In this document: positions 37,302 to 45,985 of the stretch, piece by piece
Numbering within the stretch: position 1 is the stretch's first letter
How the letters are laid out: each line of letters opens with the position of its first letter
NCBI GenBank assembly: GCA_963675565.2
Contig: CAXXYD010000001.1
Location: forward strand, 930,001-994,000
Length of the DNA: 64,000 bases
Source of the DNA: JARRKU01 sp963675565
GTDB taxonomy: Bacteria; Desulfobacterota; Desulfobacteria; Desulfobacterales; Desulfosarcinaceae
Reading direction: 5' to 3'
Translations under genes and position numbers: made by a program
Notes under the pieces: generated by a model
Databases searched by the model: none
What the model was told of the DNA's origin: nothing
The model's input: the letters and a program-made list of their open reading frames with translations, nothing else

Positions 37302-38003
37302 TTAAATTTCATCGAAAATCGACTTAATAAAAGCTTCTTTGGCAATCCCCAGATGCACCCGCATCGCGCGTTCCGCACGGAAGCCATCGCCTGAAATTAT
37401 AAATCCAAGGATGTCCTTTGCTGTATTTATCGCTTTCTTAACATTACCAGTTGAGGAAGTTTTTAAAATAACAGACATTTTTTTATTAACGATTAAATGT
37501 ATCGCTCTTAAAATTTTCCCAAGTTCGGGGTTTTTTGCAGCTTGAGCGATCGCCATATGGAAGTTGATATCTTCCTTCAGGTACAAGTGAACTTCTTGAT
37601 AGGTTTTTTCCAATCTCTTATAAGCCTCTTTCAAGGAAACAATCTGGTCCTCACTGATACCTTCAGCCGCTTTTCTGACCGCATGGCATTCCAGAACCTC
37701 TCTGATTTCCATGAGATTGTAAACACTGGCAGACTTAAAAATATCATCTATACCGGGTTCAACAGGTTCGGTTTCAACAGTCTTTTCCTTTATAAAAGTA
37801 CCTTTACCCTGAATAGCAACGATAAGATCCATAACTACTAAGGCGTTGATCGCTTCTCTAATTGAGGACCGTCCGACACCATAATGATCTGCCATCTCTT
37901 GGTGGTTAGGCAATTTATCCCCTGGTTTCAATTTGCCGGACGCGATATCTCTAAGGATTTGCTTAATAATTTTTTCAGGGGCCGATTCAATTTTAATTTT
38001 CAT
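37302..38003 (-). CDS. GntR-family regulator with FCD domain (FadR subfamily)
   Basis: 233 residues. The winged HTH (KLKPGDKLPNHQEMADHYGVGRSS broken over a turn, then REAINALVVMDLI) is followed by an all-helical FCD domain. FCD metal ligands are likely in FHMAIAQA and in the C-terminal VHLGIAKEAF. FCD regulators respond to organic acids. It lies downstream of the activase and convergent to ALDH, so it probably controls the radical enzyme and/or the TRAP-ALDH genes. Its sequence is more AT-rich than the core. Confidence 0.9.
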   Translation of the reverse strand: MKIKIESAPEKIIKQILRDIASGKLKPGDKLPNHQEMADHYGVGRSSIREAINALVVMDLIVAIQGKGTFIKEKTVETEPVEPGIDDIFKSASVYNLMEIREVLECHAVRKAAEGISEDQIVSLKEAYKRLEKTYQEVHLYLKEDINFHMAIAQAAKNPELGKILRAIHLIVNKKMSVILKTSSTGNVKKAINTAKDILGFIISGDGFRAERAMRVHLGIAKEAFIKSIFDEI

Positions 38004-38033
38004 GAAAATACCTAAAAATGGTTTTTAATTTGA

Positions 38034-38392
38034 TCAATGTCCAATTAGGCACCACTGAATCACAATTTTTGTATCATCACATCTGGGTTCGCTAAGATAA
38101 ACGCCCCAACGGAACGTGTCAATTAGAATGAGACACCTTGGCCAATAAATCAATAGCATTCTCCTTCTGTGAAAAGCCAATAAAAGAATGGCGGCCAACC
38201 ACCGCTCTGTGTTCATTACCAGAAAACTCAGCACAATGGCAGTTTCGCAGGTATGAGACAACTTGGTCATGATGCGATTCAGGTTGTAGCGACATTTTGC
38301 CTGTCCGAACTTGCCCTCAACCGCATTGCGATCTATCCCATCTTGCCGGGCAGGCTTTTTGGCGGTTTGGAGTTCTTGGACATGCCGGTTTC
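38034..38392 (-). mobile_element. IS5-type transposase remnant (C-terminal fragment)
   Basis: A frame open from about 38392 encodes the tail of a DDE transposase: DGIDRNAVEGKFGQAKCRYN, then LNRIMTKLSHTCETAI and SFLVMNTERWL. This pattern is typical of the C-terminus of IS5-type transposases. The rest of the gene and the ends are missing. It separates the GntR gene from the activase gene. Confidence 0.75.
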
Positions 38393-38404
38393 ATGGAATA
38401 GGCA

Positions 38405-39295
38405 TTACTGCAGCTGGACTTCCAATCCATATTCTTCTAGTTTATTTTTGATTGGCAATAGTTTTTCTTTCTCCATGTTTTTTATTTTACCAAGCTTATA
38501 CGCAAGGTTCAATTTCTCGTATTTTGATGCGCCGTAGGCATGAAACGGCAAAAGGAACACAATGAAGTTCGATTTTAATTCCCGCAAATACTCTCCTGTA
38601 GCCTGCAATATTTTTTCAGAATCATTATAACCCGGAATTATCGGTATTCTGACAGAAAAACGTTTTCCCATTTCATCCATCTTTTTTAGATTCGTTAAGA
38701 TCATCCCATTATCCACCCCGGTTAGCTCCACATGCTGTTCCGGAATGATACATTTATTGTCGAAATAGACCAGGTCTACATATCTTATTATTTCCGAAAA
38801 GGTCTCCCATTTACAGTAGCCGGTTGTATCCAGCACAGTGTGAATACCTTGCTCCTGGCACATCTTAAAAATTTCAGTGGCAAATTTCGGCTGCATAACA
38901 ACCTCTCCGCCACTCAAAGTAACTCCCCCACCGGATTCATCATAAAAGATCTTGTCCTTCGCAACTTCTTCAACAATCTCCTCAGACGTCGCCCATTTCC
39001 CGATAAGCTTCCTTGCCTCGCCCTCACAGACTTCTACGCATTTGCCGCAGCCTTTGCACTTTTCCCTGATGGTTTGGGTAGCCCTTGCTGCCCCCGTTGG
39101 ACAAACCTCAACGCATTTACCGCAACCAACGCATCTTTCAGGGTACATCATTAACTCTGGGCGTGCTTTTTGCGATTCCGGGTTACTGCACCAAAGGCAT
39201 CGTAGCGGGCAGCCTTTTAGAAAGACTGTTGTTCTTATTCCGGGGCCATCGTGGATCGAAAAGCTTTTTATATCGAAAATTATTCCTTTTTCCAT
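38405..39295 (-). CDS. Glycyl radical enzyme activating enzyme (radical SAM)
   Basis: 296 residues from an ATG with AGGAGGT upstream. The radical-SAM cluster motif is GCPLRCLWCSNPE (CxxxCxxC). An inserted ferredoxin-like region binds two more 4Fe-4S clusters (CVGCGKCVEVCP and CKGCGKCVEVC), as in activases of non-PFL glycyl radical enzymes. It cuts SAM and abstracts hydrogen from the glycine of the partner. The partner is almost certainly the radical enzyme encoded 640 bases upstream on the same strand. Confidence 0.94.
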   Translation of the reverse strand: MEKGIIFDIKSFSIHDGPGIRTTVFLKGCPLRCLWCSNPESQKARPELMMYPERCVGCGKCVEVCPTGAARATQTIREKCKGCGKCVEVCEGEARKLIGKWATSEEIVEEVAKDKIFYDESGGGVTLSGGEVVMQPKFATEIFKMCQEQGIHTVLDTTGYCKWETFSEIIRYVDLVYFDNKCIIPEQHVELTGVDNGMILTNLKKMDEMGKRFSVRIPIIPGYNDSEKILQATGEYLRELKSNFIVFLLPFHAYGASKYEKLNLAYKLGKIKNMEKEKLLPIKNKLEEYGLEVQLQ

Positions 39296-39455
39296 ATTAA
39301 GACAACCTCCTGCGCCCCTCGCTTCTTTCCGTGTCATAGAGTAAATGTTTTAATTTCTTAGTTGTTGAGTTCCGCCACATCGAATACAAAGTTTTTTGAC
39401 AATCGAATAATCACTGCGTCATTCCATCAACACCGGAATTAAGTTGGAGGTGTTC

Positions 39456-39713
39456 ATGGAAAAGAAAAACAATCAGTAACGAATTTTGCCCGTGGAACGA
39501 TTTGAGCGTGTCAAAAAGCCGGAAATCGAAAGATATAAAGCGGTTCGCCTCATCCGCAGCGGTTTGGAACGCAACCTCTTTGATAAGATCTTCCCGGCCC
39601 CACCGGAACCTATACTCGAATATGTGGTAGCAACGATCAATGTCAAAAAGCAGAAACTGAAACGCTTTTTGGACAAAACCCAGGTCGATGAATTTGATTA
39701 CAAACTACGTTAA
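39456..39713 (+). pseudogene. Small gene of unknown function with an early in-frame stop
   Basis: GTTGGAGGTGTTC precedes an ATG at 39456, but codon eight is TAA. The same frame then stays open for 77 further codons (PVERFERVKKPEIERYKAV... ending EFDYKLR), a charged helical peptide I do not recognise. Either the stop is a mutation in a once intact 85-codon gene, or translation starts within (TTG 39486). It lies on the opposite strand between the activase and the radical enzyme. Confidence 0.45.
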
Positions 39714-39792
39714 CCAATAGCTTATCCACGGTGTCCTGGCACTCAACATATCGTTTACGGGTTCGGATAATGGGGCCGAATGGCCGTGACCG

Positions 39793-39897
39793 CCTTTGAC
39801 ATGGAGATTAGAGCCCATGTTTCCAAGAACCAGGACAGACCAGTTCCGCCTGTGTTCCCTGCCAAAAATCTAACCTGGGCATGCTCCATGTCAAAGG
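39793..39897. repeat. 105-base segment bounded by a perfect 14-base inverted repeat
   Basis: CCTTTGACATGGAG (39793-39806) and CTCCATGTCAAAGG (39884-39897) are perfect inverted copies. The segment lies 40 bases past the radical enzyme's stop codon and encodes nothing obvious. It may be a small non-autonomous element or an mRNA 3' structure. Confidence 0.6.
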
Positions 39898-39936
39898 TCT
39901 CCGCATCGACGAACGGTCACCGGTTCTTGTTTTCTA

Positions 39937-42474
39937 TCAAGCGACCTCCGAATACTCCGTCCTTGCTATCAAGTCTTCCTGGAGGTCCTCGGCGATCTCC
40001 GTAAAGTAAGCGGTGTAGCCCGCCACCCTGACGGTTAAATCTCTATATTTCTGCGGATCCCTCTGGGCCGCTCTAAGGGTTTCCGAAGAAACCACGTTGC
40101 ATTGAAGATGTTGTCCGCCCTTATCACCCATTCGATTAAGGTAGGTTTTGACCAATGTGGTGAATTTTTTAATGTCCTCGTCGCTTCCAAGCGCTGTAGG
40201 ATGGTACCTCTGGTTGTAAATACAGTTCAGCATGCTGATAAAATCCCACTTGGCTGCAGACCGCATTGAACCGGTTGGTCCTGAGGTGTCTGTTCCCTGC
40301 ATAGGCGAAATTCCTCCCTCGGCAAAAGGCACTCCTGCGTTCCTGCCGTCGGGCAATGCTCCTGTCGACCATCCAAATAGCACACTGGCTGATAAGTGCT
40401 CCCAACCCGGGTGTTTCCGCTGTCTGCCTGAGCGCATCGGATATTTGAGTAATTCTTCCGTGATAAAATATTGATGGGGCCGAATCCATTTATCTACCAC
40501 TTCATCGTCGTTGCCGTATTTCGGTGCATTCAACAGCTGCTTCTGAAGTTCTTCGTAGCCTTCAAAATTTTTATCCAGGGCATCAATCACTTCGGCCATG
40601 GTGACTTTCTTTTCGTTAAACACTACCTTTTCCAGGGCTGCAAAGGAGTTGATGACATTAATCGATCCTATGGATACAATTGGACTGTTGTTAAACCCCC
40701 CGGAGCCGCCGTTGACAATATCTTTTCCATCCGTCAAACAGGTGCCTAGCAACATTGAAGTGTAAGGAACGCGCAAGTACTCTTGCCAAACCTTGTGAAT
40801 CGTGTTGGCGTGAATGCAGGTGCATTGCATTGCATAGGCGATTTGTGCCTCCCAGGCTTTTACTACATCCTCCATGCTTTTGAATTTCTTGGGATCGCCT
40901 GTTTGAGGGCCAATCTGCTTTCCTGTCTTTCGGTCTGCGCCGTTATTGAGGGCCAGTTCCAAAGCTTTGCCCGGTACAATATCGTTGGAATGATCGTAAT
41001 GGGGGTAGTAAGGGTTCCACATAAAGCTGCAGCCAAGTGAATCGTATTGCATGGCTGCATCTTTAGGAAGGCCTGCCACATCCATAAAGTGCTGCACTCT
41101 GCTTTTCACGCCCATAAACATGGGCTTCCCTCCCCCACGGGCAACGACCCTGGCGGCTTCTTCCAGAAAATCATCGGGAACGTTATCGTGGACCCATACG
41201 CCAACATTGGGCTGATCTAAATGCATGTGATCCTCAACCTTCAGTGCCAGGTAGCTGAGTTCATTGACCGCGCTTTGACCGTTTTTGTCGGTTCCACCCA
41301 GAGTGATACTCTGAAACATCACGTTTCCGGTTCTCCATCTGGATTCGACCTCTGAATTGATTTTCGAGTTTTCGGCTACCTTCAGCCAATAGCATCCCAG
41401 CAACTCTTTGGCTTCTTCTATGGAGAGCGTTTTCTCGTCAACAACATCCTTTTTGAACCAGGAATAGAATTTTTGGTCGATTCTTCCGGGAGACTGGGCT
41501 GTCATATTGGTTTCAAGGTAATAAACCAGATAAATAAACCAGGCGGCCTGCAATGCCTCGTGGAATGTGCGAGGAGGATTCCAGGGCACCCAATCGCATA
41601 TTTCAGCTATTTTTTCCAGCTCCGCCTTTCTTTTGGCGTCTTTTTCAACTTTGGCCAAGTTGCGCGCTTCTTCCGCATACCTGTGTGCAAAATCCCGCAC
41701 CGCATCGCAGACAATAACAATGCCTTTCCAGAACAAAAGCTTGTCAGGATATTGCGGATCGTATGCATCTGCCTTTTCCATTAGTTCCAGAGCTCTTTCT
41801 TTGTACCAGCAAATCCCTTTTAGCAACCTTTGCCGATCCAAAACGATGATATGGCCTATATGCCCTTCCTGCGAAATACCGTTGGTCCATAAACCATACG
41901 GATATTTTTCTTTAAGTTCGTCCGGCAATTGTTTTTGGATTCTGCTTAAGCTGCATCTATCCTTAAAGTAAGGATGCACTTCTTCCAGGTAATATTTTTT
42001 ATCTTCCTCGGAAATCAAGAATGGATTCCAAGCCCTGGTGGGAACTTCGTCTATTTCATCGATAAGCCAATCAACAATTTCAGGAAACCATGCTGCGCCT
42101 CGGGGGGTTTTGGTAAGGGCACCCACTATTAATTCGCCTGGTCTAATGTTTACCGGAATCTCTCGCAGGACCTTTGCCAGCGCTTTTGATTGTCTTATTC
42201 CCGGGTCCTCTCCTTTGGTTTCCTTATAGCTTTCCAGCACAGGTTTGGCTCTATCTTTAATATACAACTGTGGCGTGGCAACCCTGACTTCTTCCCGGAG
42301 CCCATGAAGTCTCGGGCCTATCTCGAGTTTTTTAATATCTTCCACTATTTTCGGATCACAGCTCCAGTTTCTGGCTCCTACCGGATCGTCAATCTCCGCC
42401 ATACACCGCAATATGCTTTCTTGTTCATGCGGCACGATATTTCCAATATTTTTTACCCTCGTTGCCGTTGCCAT
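39937..42474 (-). CDS. Glycyl radical enzyme with non-canonical active-site motif
   Basis: 845 residues with an ATG and AAGGAGGT upstream. The glycyl loop RVAGYTAYF near the C-terminus carries Gly819, the radical site. The N-terminal PFL-like domain is complete. At the active-site position, just before the conserved KALELALNNG, the protein reads LGCSFMWNPYY: Cys482 is present, but the residue two further on is Phe, not the Glu of the Cys-x-Glu in dehydratases, lyases and decarboxylases of this family. It is paired with its own activase and a GntR/FCD regulator. The substrate is unknown; ALDH and TRAP genes are nearby. Length excludes none of the large subfamilies. Confidence 0.93.
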   Translation of the reverse strand: MATATRVKNIGNIVPHEQESILRCMAEIDDPVGARNWSCDPKIVEDIKKLEIGPRLHGLREEVRVATPQLYIKDRAKPVLESYKETKGEDPGIRQSKALAKVLREIPVNIRPGELIVGALTKTPRGAAWFPEIVDWLIDEIDEVPTRAWNPFLISEEDKKYYLEEVHPYFKDRCSLSRIQKQLPDELKEKYPYGLWTNGISQEGHIGHIIVLDRQRLLKGICWYKERALELMEKADAYDPQYPDKLLFWKGIVIVCDAVRDFAHRYAEEARNLAKVEKDAKRKAELEKIAEICDWVPWNPPRTFHEALQAAWFIYLVYYLETNMTAQSPGRIDQKFYSWFKKDVVDEKTLSIEEAKELLGCYWLKVAENSKINSEVESRWRTGNVMFQSITLGGTDKNGQSAVNELSYLALKVEDHMHLDQPNVGVWVHDNVPDDFLEEAARVVARGGGKPMFMGVKSRVQHFMDVAGLPKDAAMQYDSLGCSFMWNPYYPHYDHSNDIVPGKALELALNNGADRKTGKQIGPQTGDPKKFKSMEDVVKAWEAQIAYAMQCTCIHANTIHKVWQEYLRVPYTSMLLGTCLTDGKDIVNGGSGGFNNSPIVSIGSINVINSFAALEKVVFNEKKVTMAEVIDALDKNFEGYEELQKQLLNAPKYGNDDEVVDKWIRPHQYFITEELLKYPMRSGRQRKHPGWEHLSASVLFGWSTGALPDGRNAGVPFAEGGISPMQGTDTSGPTGSMRSAAKWDFISMLNCIYNQRYHPTALGSDEDIKKFTTLVKTYLNRMGDKGGQHLQCNVVSSETLRAAQRDPQKYRDLTVRVAGYTAYFTEIAEDLQEDLIARTEYSEVA

Positions 42475-42515
42475 AATTTTCTTATACCTCCTTGAATTGG
42501 GTTAAGGATATGGAA

Positions 42516-42561
42516 CTTTCTTGTTCACGCGGTACGATATTTCCAATATTTTTTAGCCTCG
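42516..42561. repeat. Diverged copy of the radical enzyme's 5' coding end
   Basis: This 46-base stretch matches 42416-42461, exactly 100 bases away, with four mismatches. The first copy is codons 5-19 of the radical enzyme (RVKNIGNIVPHEQES). The upstream copy still reads RLKNIGNIVPREQES on the minus strand. Differences preserve the peptide, suggesting the relic of a second, related gene start. Confidence 0.8.
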
Positions 42562-42939
42562 GTATACTGATTAAATCTAATGAGTTTGATAGACTGCAAC
42601 AATTCAAGCGCTTAAATCGTTTATCTGCATATCAATGAGAATTCAGGTTGTCAATATTAATATGATGATCTGATGAATAAGGCGGATTTTTTGGTGAACA
42701 GCCTACTAAAATACGATAATTGTTGCTTAGGTAATTACATTATAAAGTATAAATACAGTACAATAGATTCTTTTTTCTTGTACTTGGCATTGAACCGCTA
42801 ATGTCGAGCGATTTTACACACTAAGCCATAACGAGAGGTTAGAAGCCATTATAAAATATAATAGACATAAACTATTGTAATTTAAATATATTAATGATTA
42901 AAATTGAAAACGAACAATGGGACTTGATAGAGCTGAATT
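42562..42939. other. AT-rich upstream region of the radical enzyme
   Basis: About 380 bases of low-GC sequence that probably hold the radical enzyme's promoter and regulator sites. No gene or clear operator recognised. Confidence 0.4.
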
Positions 42940-43275
42940 TCATATCATCAGACCATATAAAAAACCATGGCCAATACAGACCCTTCTGGTCTTCCTGTCG
43001 CCGTTCACGCGGAAGGGCGTTTCGCCCCATGAAGTGAAGCTGGTTGTGGCGATCAGAGCATCTGGCCTGCGCCGTTTTCGGTCCATTGCTCTGACCACTT
43101 TCTGAAGCCTGGCACCGATGATTCTCGAGACCTCCCACCAGGCACGGTTCATGATTCCCATGGCTGATATAGATCCGTGATCCGAACAAAAACGACAATG
43201 CCCGCTCCACAAAAACGACAGCACCACGATCATTACCAGAACTTCCAGCAGCCTTTCCCAGTCAACATAAAACAT
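42940..43275 (-). pseudogene. Frameshifted small membrane-protein gene
   Basis: From the ATG at 43275 (AAGGAC upstream) the frame reads MFYVDWERLLEVLVMIVVL, a membrane helix. It then shifts at a run of five T residues to another frame, VERALSFLFGSRIYIS. The joined peptide resembles the start of a family of small membrane proteins (ERAL..LF motif after the first helix). One missing T would restore it. Beyond that no frame clearly continues the family. Confidence 0.45.
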
Positions 43276-43808
43276 GCGGGTGTCCTTAATCAGAAGGCTA
43301 AAAGACCATGCACAATCAAAAATCATATTTCAACGGTGGCCTCGGGAGCCTTTATTGGTTTCCTCAAGGGGGGAAATGAAAAAACGGGCAAAAAAATCAG
43401 AGGCTACAATTGCTTTCAAACCCCTGATCAGTAGTGTCCCGTTAAGCGTCGCTCAAAACCTATTAACATACTGCTTATAAACGTTATATTAACAAAATAT
43501 GTTGTTATCGATTTGAAATCGGGTTCATTTGGCTGATACACCTTCCGCTACGTATCGAATTTACGAACCGGAGCACTTAGGATTACCGAACATGCCTGAT
43601 TGTGCTTACTCAATGTATCTGGAATAAGGATGATGCCGCGATAAGAGGTATTGGATGGATCATCCAGCAACTTACTATCTGCTTCGAAATGATCAGTAAA
43701 AAATAGCGCTGCATACCCCACCTTCAGGTAGGGCAGATGCCAACATTCAGCCAAATCGGATTCGAAGTACCCTTGTTTTTTCCCATGGTTTCGTTTCTCC
43801 TCTATCCA
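43276..43808. other. Intergenic region with possible insertion-sequence debris
   Basis: About 530 bases without a convincing gene. TAGTGTCCCGTTAAG at about 43434 resembles the ends of some IS5/IS4-type elements, but no partner end or transposase is seen. The short open frame at 43548-43754 (minus) has no recognised family. Confidence 0.35.
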
Positions 43809-44296
43809 TCAGGCCAAATAAAGCTCATCAAGGGTCGCAAAGAGCATTTCACGTTCTTTTTCAAAGGTTTTCATTAATTCCGCCGCTTTCTCCATCTCTC
43901 CTTTATGGAAAAGATCGACGACCTGACGCGCATATGTATGAACCTTCTCATGGTGATGACCCGCGGCCGAGAAAGCCGGACTTTGCTTTAGTGTCTGGCC
44001 TTCAGGGCTGTCATACCATTTGCCGAATGAGCACTCATGGTGGCTATTGACCTCTTCCGGCGTTAAGGTTCCGCTTCCATGCAGCAAGCCTTCAAGCCGT
44101 GACCGCCAATTGAGAAGGTCGATTTCCTTTTGGGCAAGTAGCCTGTCAAGTTGGCTTCCCATAACCACGACCCGTGCATTTTGGCCGATGCTACCGATTC
44201 CGGTGCTGCTCATCAGACCAATGATGATAACCATAGCAGTCCAATACCAAACGCACTTAGCAGCTTGTAACGGAGCCTGATGTTTTTCCAACGCAT
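43809..44296 (-). pseudogene. CZB-domain (chemoreceptor zinc-binding) protein with one-base frameshift
   Basis: The ATG at 44296, with GGGAGGT six bases upstream, starts a receptor-like N-terminus (MRWKNIRLRYKLLSAFGIG) that stops after about 27 codons. In the next frame the membrane helix continues (MVIIIGLMSS), and the CZB domain follows with its zinc residues (Cys-Phe-Gly-Lys-Trp in HHECSFGKWYDS, and GHHHEKVH). The frames meet near 44235; one missing base would give an intact ~162-residue protein. CZB domains sense zinc or hypochlorite in chemoreceptors; here there is no signalling domain. Confidence 0.7.
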
Positions 44297-44857
44297 TTTA
44301 AAACCTCCCATATGAATGGGTTGACTATCAACGTTTTGTCAGCGATTTACGAGAAAAGATTAAAATTAGTTTGAATTTCTTTTCTCGATTGACAGTATTT
44401 TGGCAAAGGGTAAACCAAAATTCATGCCAACATCGAATAGCACTTAACCTATTGTAATTTAATAAATAAAATTATCATCAACAGAATGGCGGCTTGAAAT
44501 CTATCATAATGACGGGACTTGGTCGTCTCGGCTGTCGTTTTGATAAGCTGTGCCCATATTGCCATGTTGTCATGCCTTTCTGAATAGTTGGTTTTTTTGA
44601 GCATTTTTTCATAGTCGTTAAAATATAAAATAATATAATGGATTAGCTCAATCGACCCGAATCTTGCTGACTTATACAGCAAGATTCGGGTGGTCATCTT
44701 TGGCTTTTCCAATTACATTTTGATAGGCTGTTCAAGCGGTGGGCCGGGATTAGACCGATTCAATTCCTTCAGTTTATCACCCTCGATTATACCAAACAGC
44801 GGTTGGCTGCATCAAAGAACCTTCTTGAAACCTCTCTGGATGTGTGGAAAGCGAAAC
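44297..44857. other. Intergenic region with a perfect 15-base inverted repeat
   Basis: 561 bases, AT-rich, no credible gene. At 44655-44691 the arms ACCCGAATCTTGCTG and CAGCAAGATTCGGGT (perfect, 15 bases) enclose a seven-base loop. No T-run follows on either strand. The last ~100 bases (plus strand, around 44760-44850) contain a fragment that reads like a transposase piece, but it is too short to assign. Confidence 0.5.
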
Positions 44858-45985
44858 TTAGATCAGGCGGAATCGGGAGACTGTATAGCGCTTCATCTTG
44901 CCTTTGTCGAGCACGACGCCGAGGCCGGTGCGACCGGCCGGTAAAACGATTGCACCTCCGTTATACTCGACCGGATCGAGCAGGACATCGTCTTTCATCC
45001 TTCGCACGGAGTTGAGGGCCTGACCGCAGGCGAACAGGCTGGGGCGGGTCACGGCGAAGTGCAGCCCCGCCATGACACTCACGCCCAGTTCAATCATGGA
45101 GTTAACAAACAGGGTGTGCCCGGCGGCTTCGATAATGGCAGCAGCCTTGGCAGCCGGGAGCAGTCCGCCCATCTTGCTGATCTTGATGCTGAAAATATCG
45201 GCTGCGCCGGCCTGGACGATCCGCAGGGCGTCACGGGCGGAATGCATGCCCTCATCCACTGCGATGGGCGTGTTGACCGCCGAACGGACCCTGGCCAACC
45301 CCTTTATGTCCCATGAACGGGTGGGCTGCTCCATCATGCTGATTCCGTATGCTTCCATTCGTCTGATAATGTCCACCGCCTCGGCCGGCCGCCAGGCCTG
45401 GTTGGCATCGCAACGGATCCCGATCTCATCTCCCACTGCAGCCCGAACAGCCCTGACCCTTTCGACATCCGTTTTGGCCGGCAGTGCCCCCACCTTCAGT
45501 CCGATGGTCCGGTAGCCTTCATGGACTTTCTCAAGCGCCTCCTCGGCATTGGCTTCCGGCCTGTCGCTTCCCAGGGACCACATCACGTCAATGCTTTCAT
45601 TGAGCATTCCGCCGTAAAGTTGATAGACCGGCGAGTTCAGATGTTGACCGGCGATGTCGTGGCAGGCCATATCGACTGCCGCACGGGCAAAGGGGTTGCC
45701 CACGCAAATCCGGTCCATTCGCTGGTGAACCGCCTCGATCCGCAAGGGGTCCATCCCGATCAGAGCGGGACCAATATGGTGGTTCAAAACCGCCATGACC
45801 GTGTACTGGCTTTCACCGGTGAACATGAGTTCCGGGTCGGTTTCCCCCACACCGGTCACGCCCTGGTCAGTCTCGATTTCGAGGATCACGCTGCGGGATT
45901 CGGTGAGGGTTCCCACACGGCTGAGGGTGTAGCTTTTCAAAAGGGGGACGCGAACCTCGCTGACGGTAAGGCCGGTAATCTTCAT
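44858..45985 (-). CDS. Enolase-superfamily enzyme (muconate cycloisomerase / racemase / dehydratase group)
   Basis: 375 residues. Metal ligands are Asp193 (IRCDANQAW), Glu219 (MMEQP) and Asp244 (AVDEG). The acid/base lysines are Lys164 (TIGLKVG) and Lys268 (IKISK), one on each face as in the MLE subgroup. Such enzymes epimerise or racemise amino-acid derivatives and dipeptides, cyclise muconate, or dehydrate hydroxyproline. The amine-oxidising operon next door favours an amino-acid-derivative substrate. GGAG lies ahead of the ATG, which overlaps the RpiR stop by four bases. Confidence 0.88.
   Translation of the reverse strand: MKITGLTVSEVRVPLLKSYTLSRVGTLTESRSVILEIETDQGVTGVGETDPELMFTGESQYTVMAVLNHHIGPALIGMDPLRIEAVHQRMDRICVGNPFARAAVDMACHDIAGQHLNSPVYQLYGGMLNESIDVMWSLGSDRPEANAEEALEKVHEGYRTIGLKVGALPAKTDVERVRAVRAAVGDEIGIRCDANQAWRPAEAVDIIRRMEAYGISMMEQPTRSWDIKGLARVRSAVNTPIAVDEGMHSARDALRIVQAGAADIFSIKISKMGGLLPAAKAAAIIEAAGHTLFVNSMIELGVSVMAGLHFAVTRPSLFACGQALNSVRRMKDDVLLDPVEYNGGAIVLPAGRTGLGVVLDKGKMKRYTVSRFRLI

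Noticed and set aside
44449..44712. An 87-codon minus-strand frame in the AT-rich gap
   Set aside because: It has no recognised family or ribosome site, and it runs through the inverted repeat.
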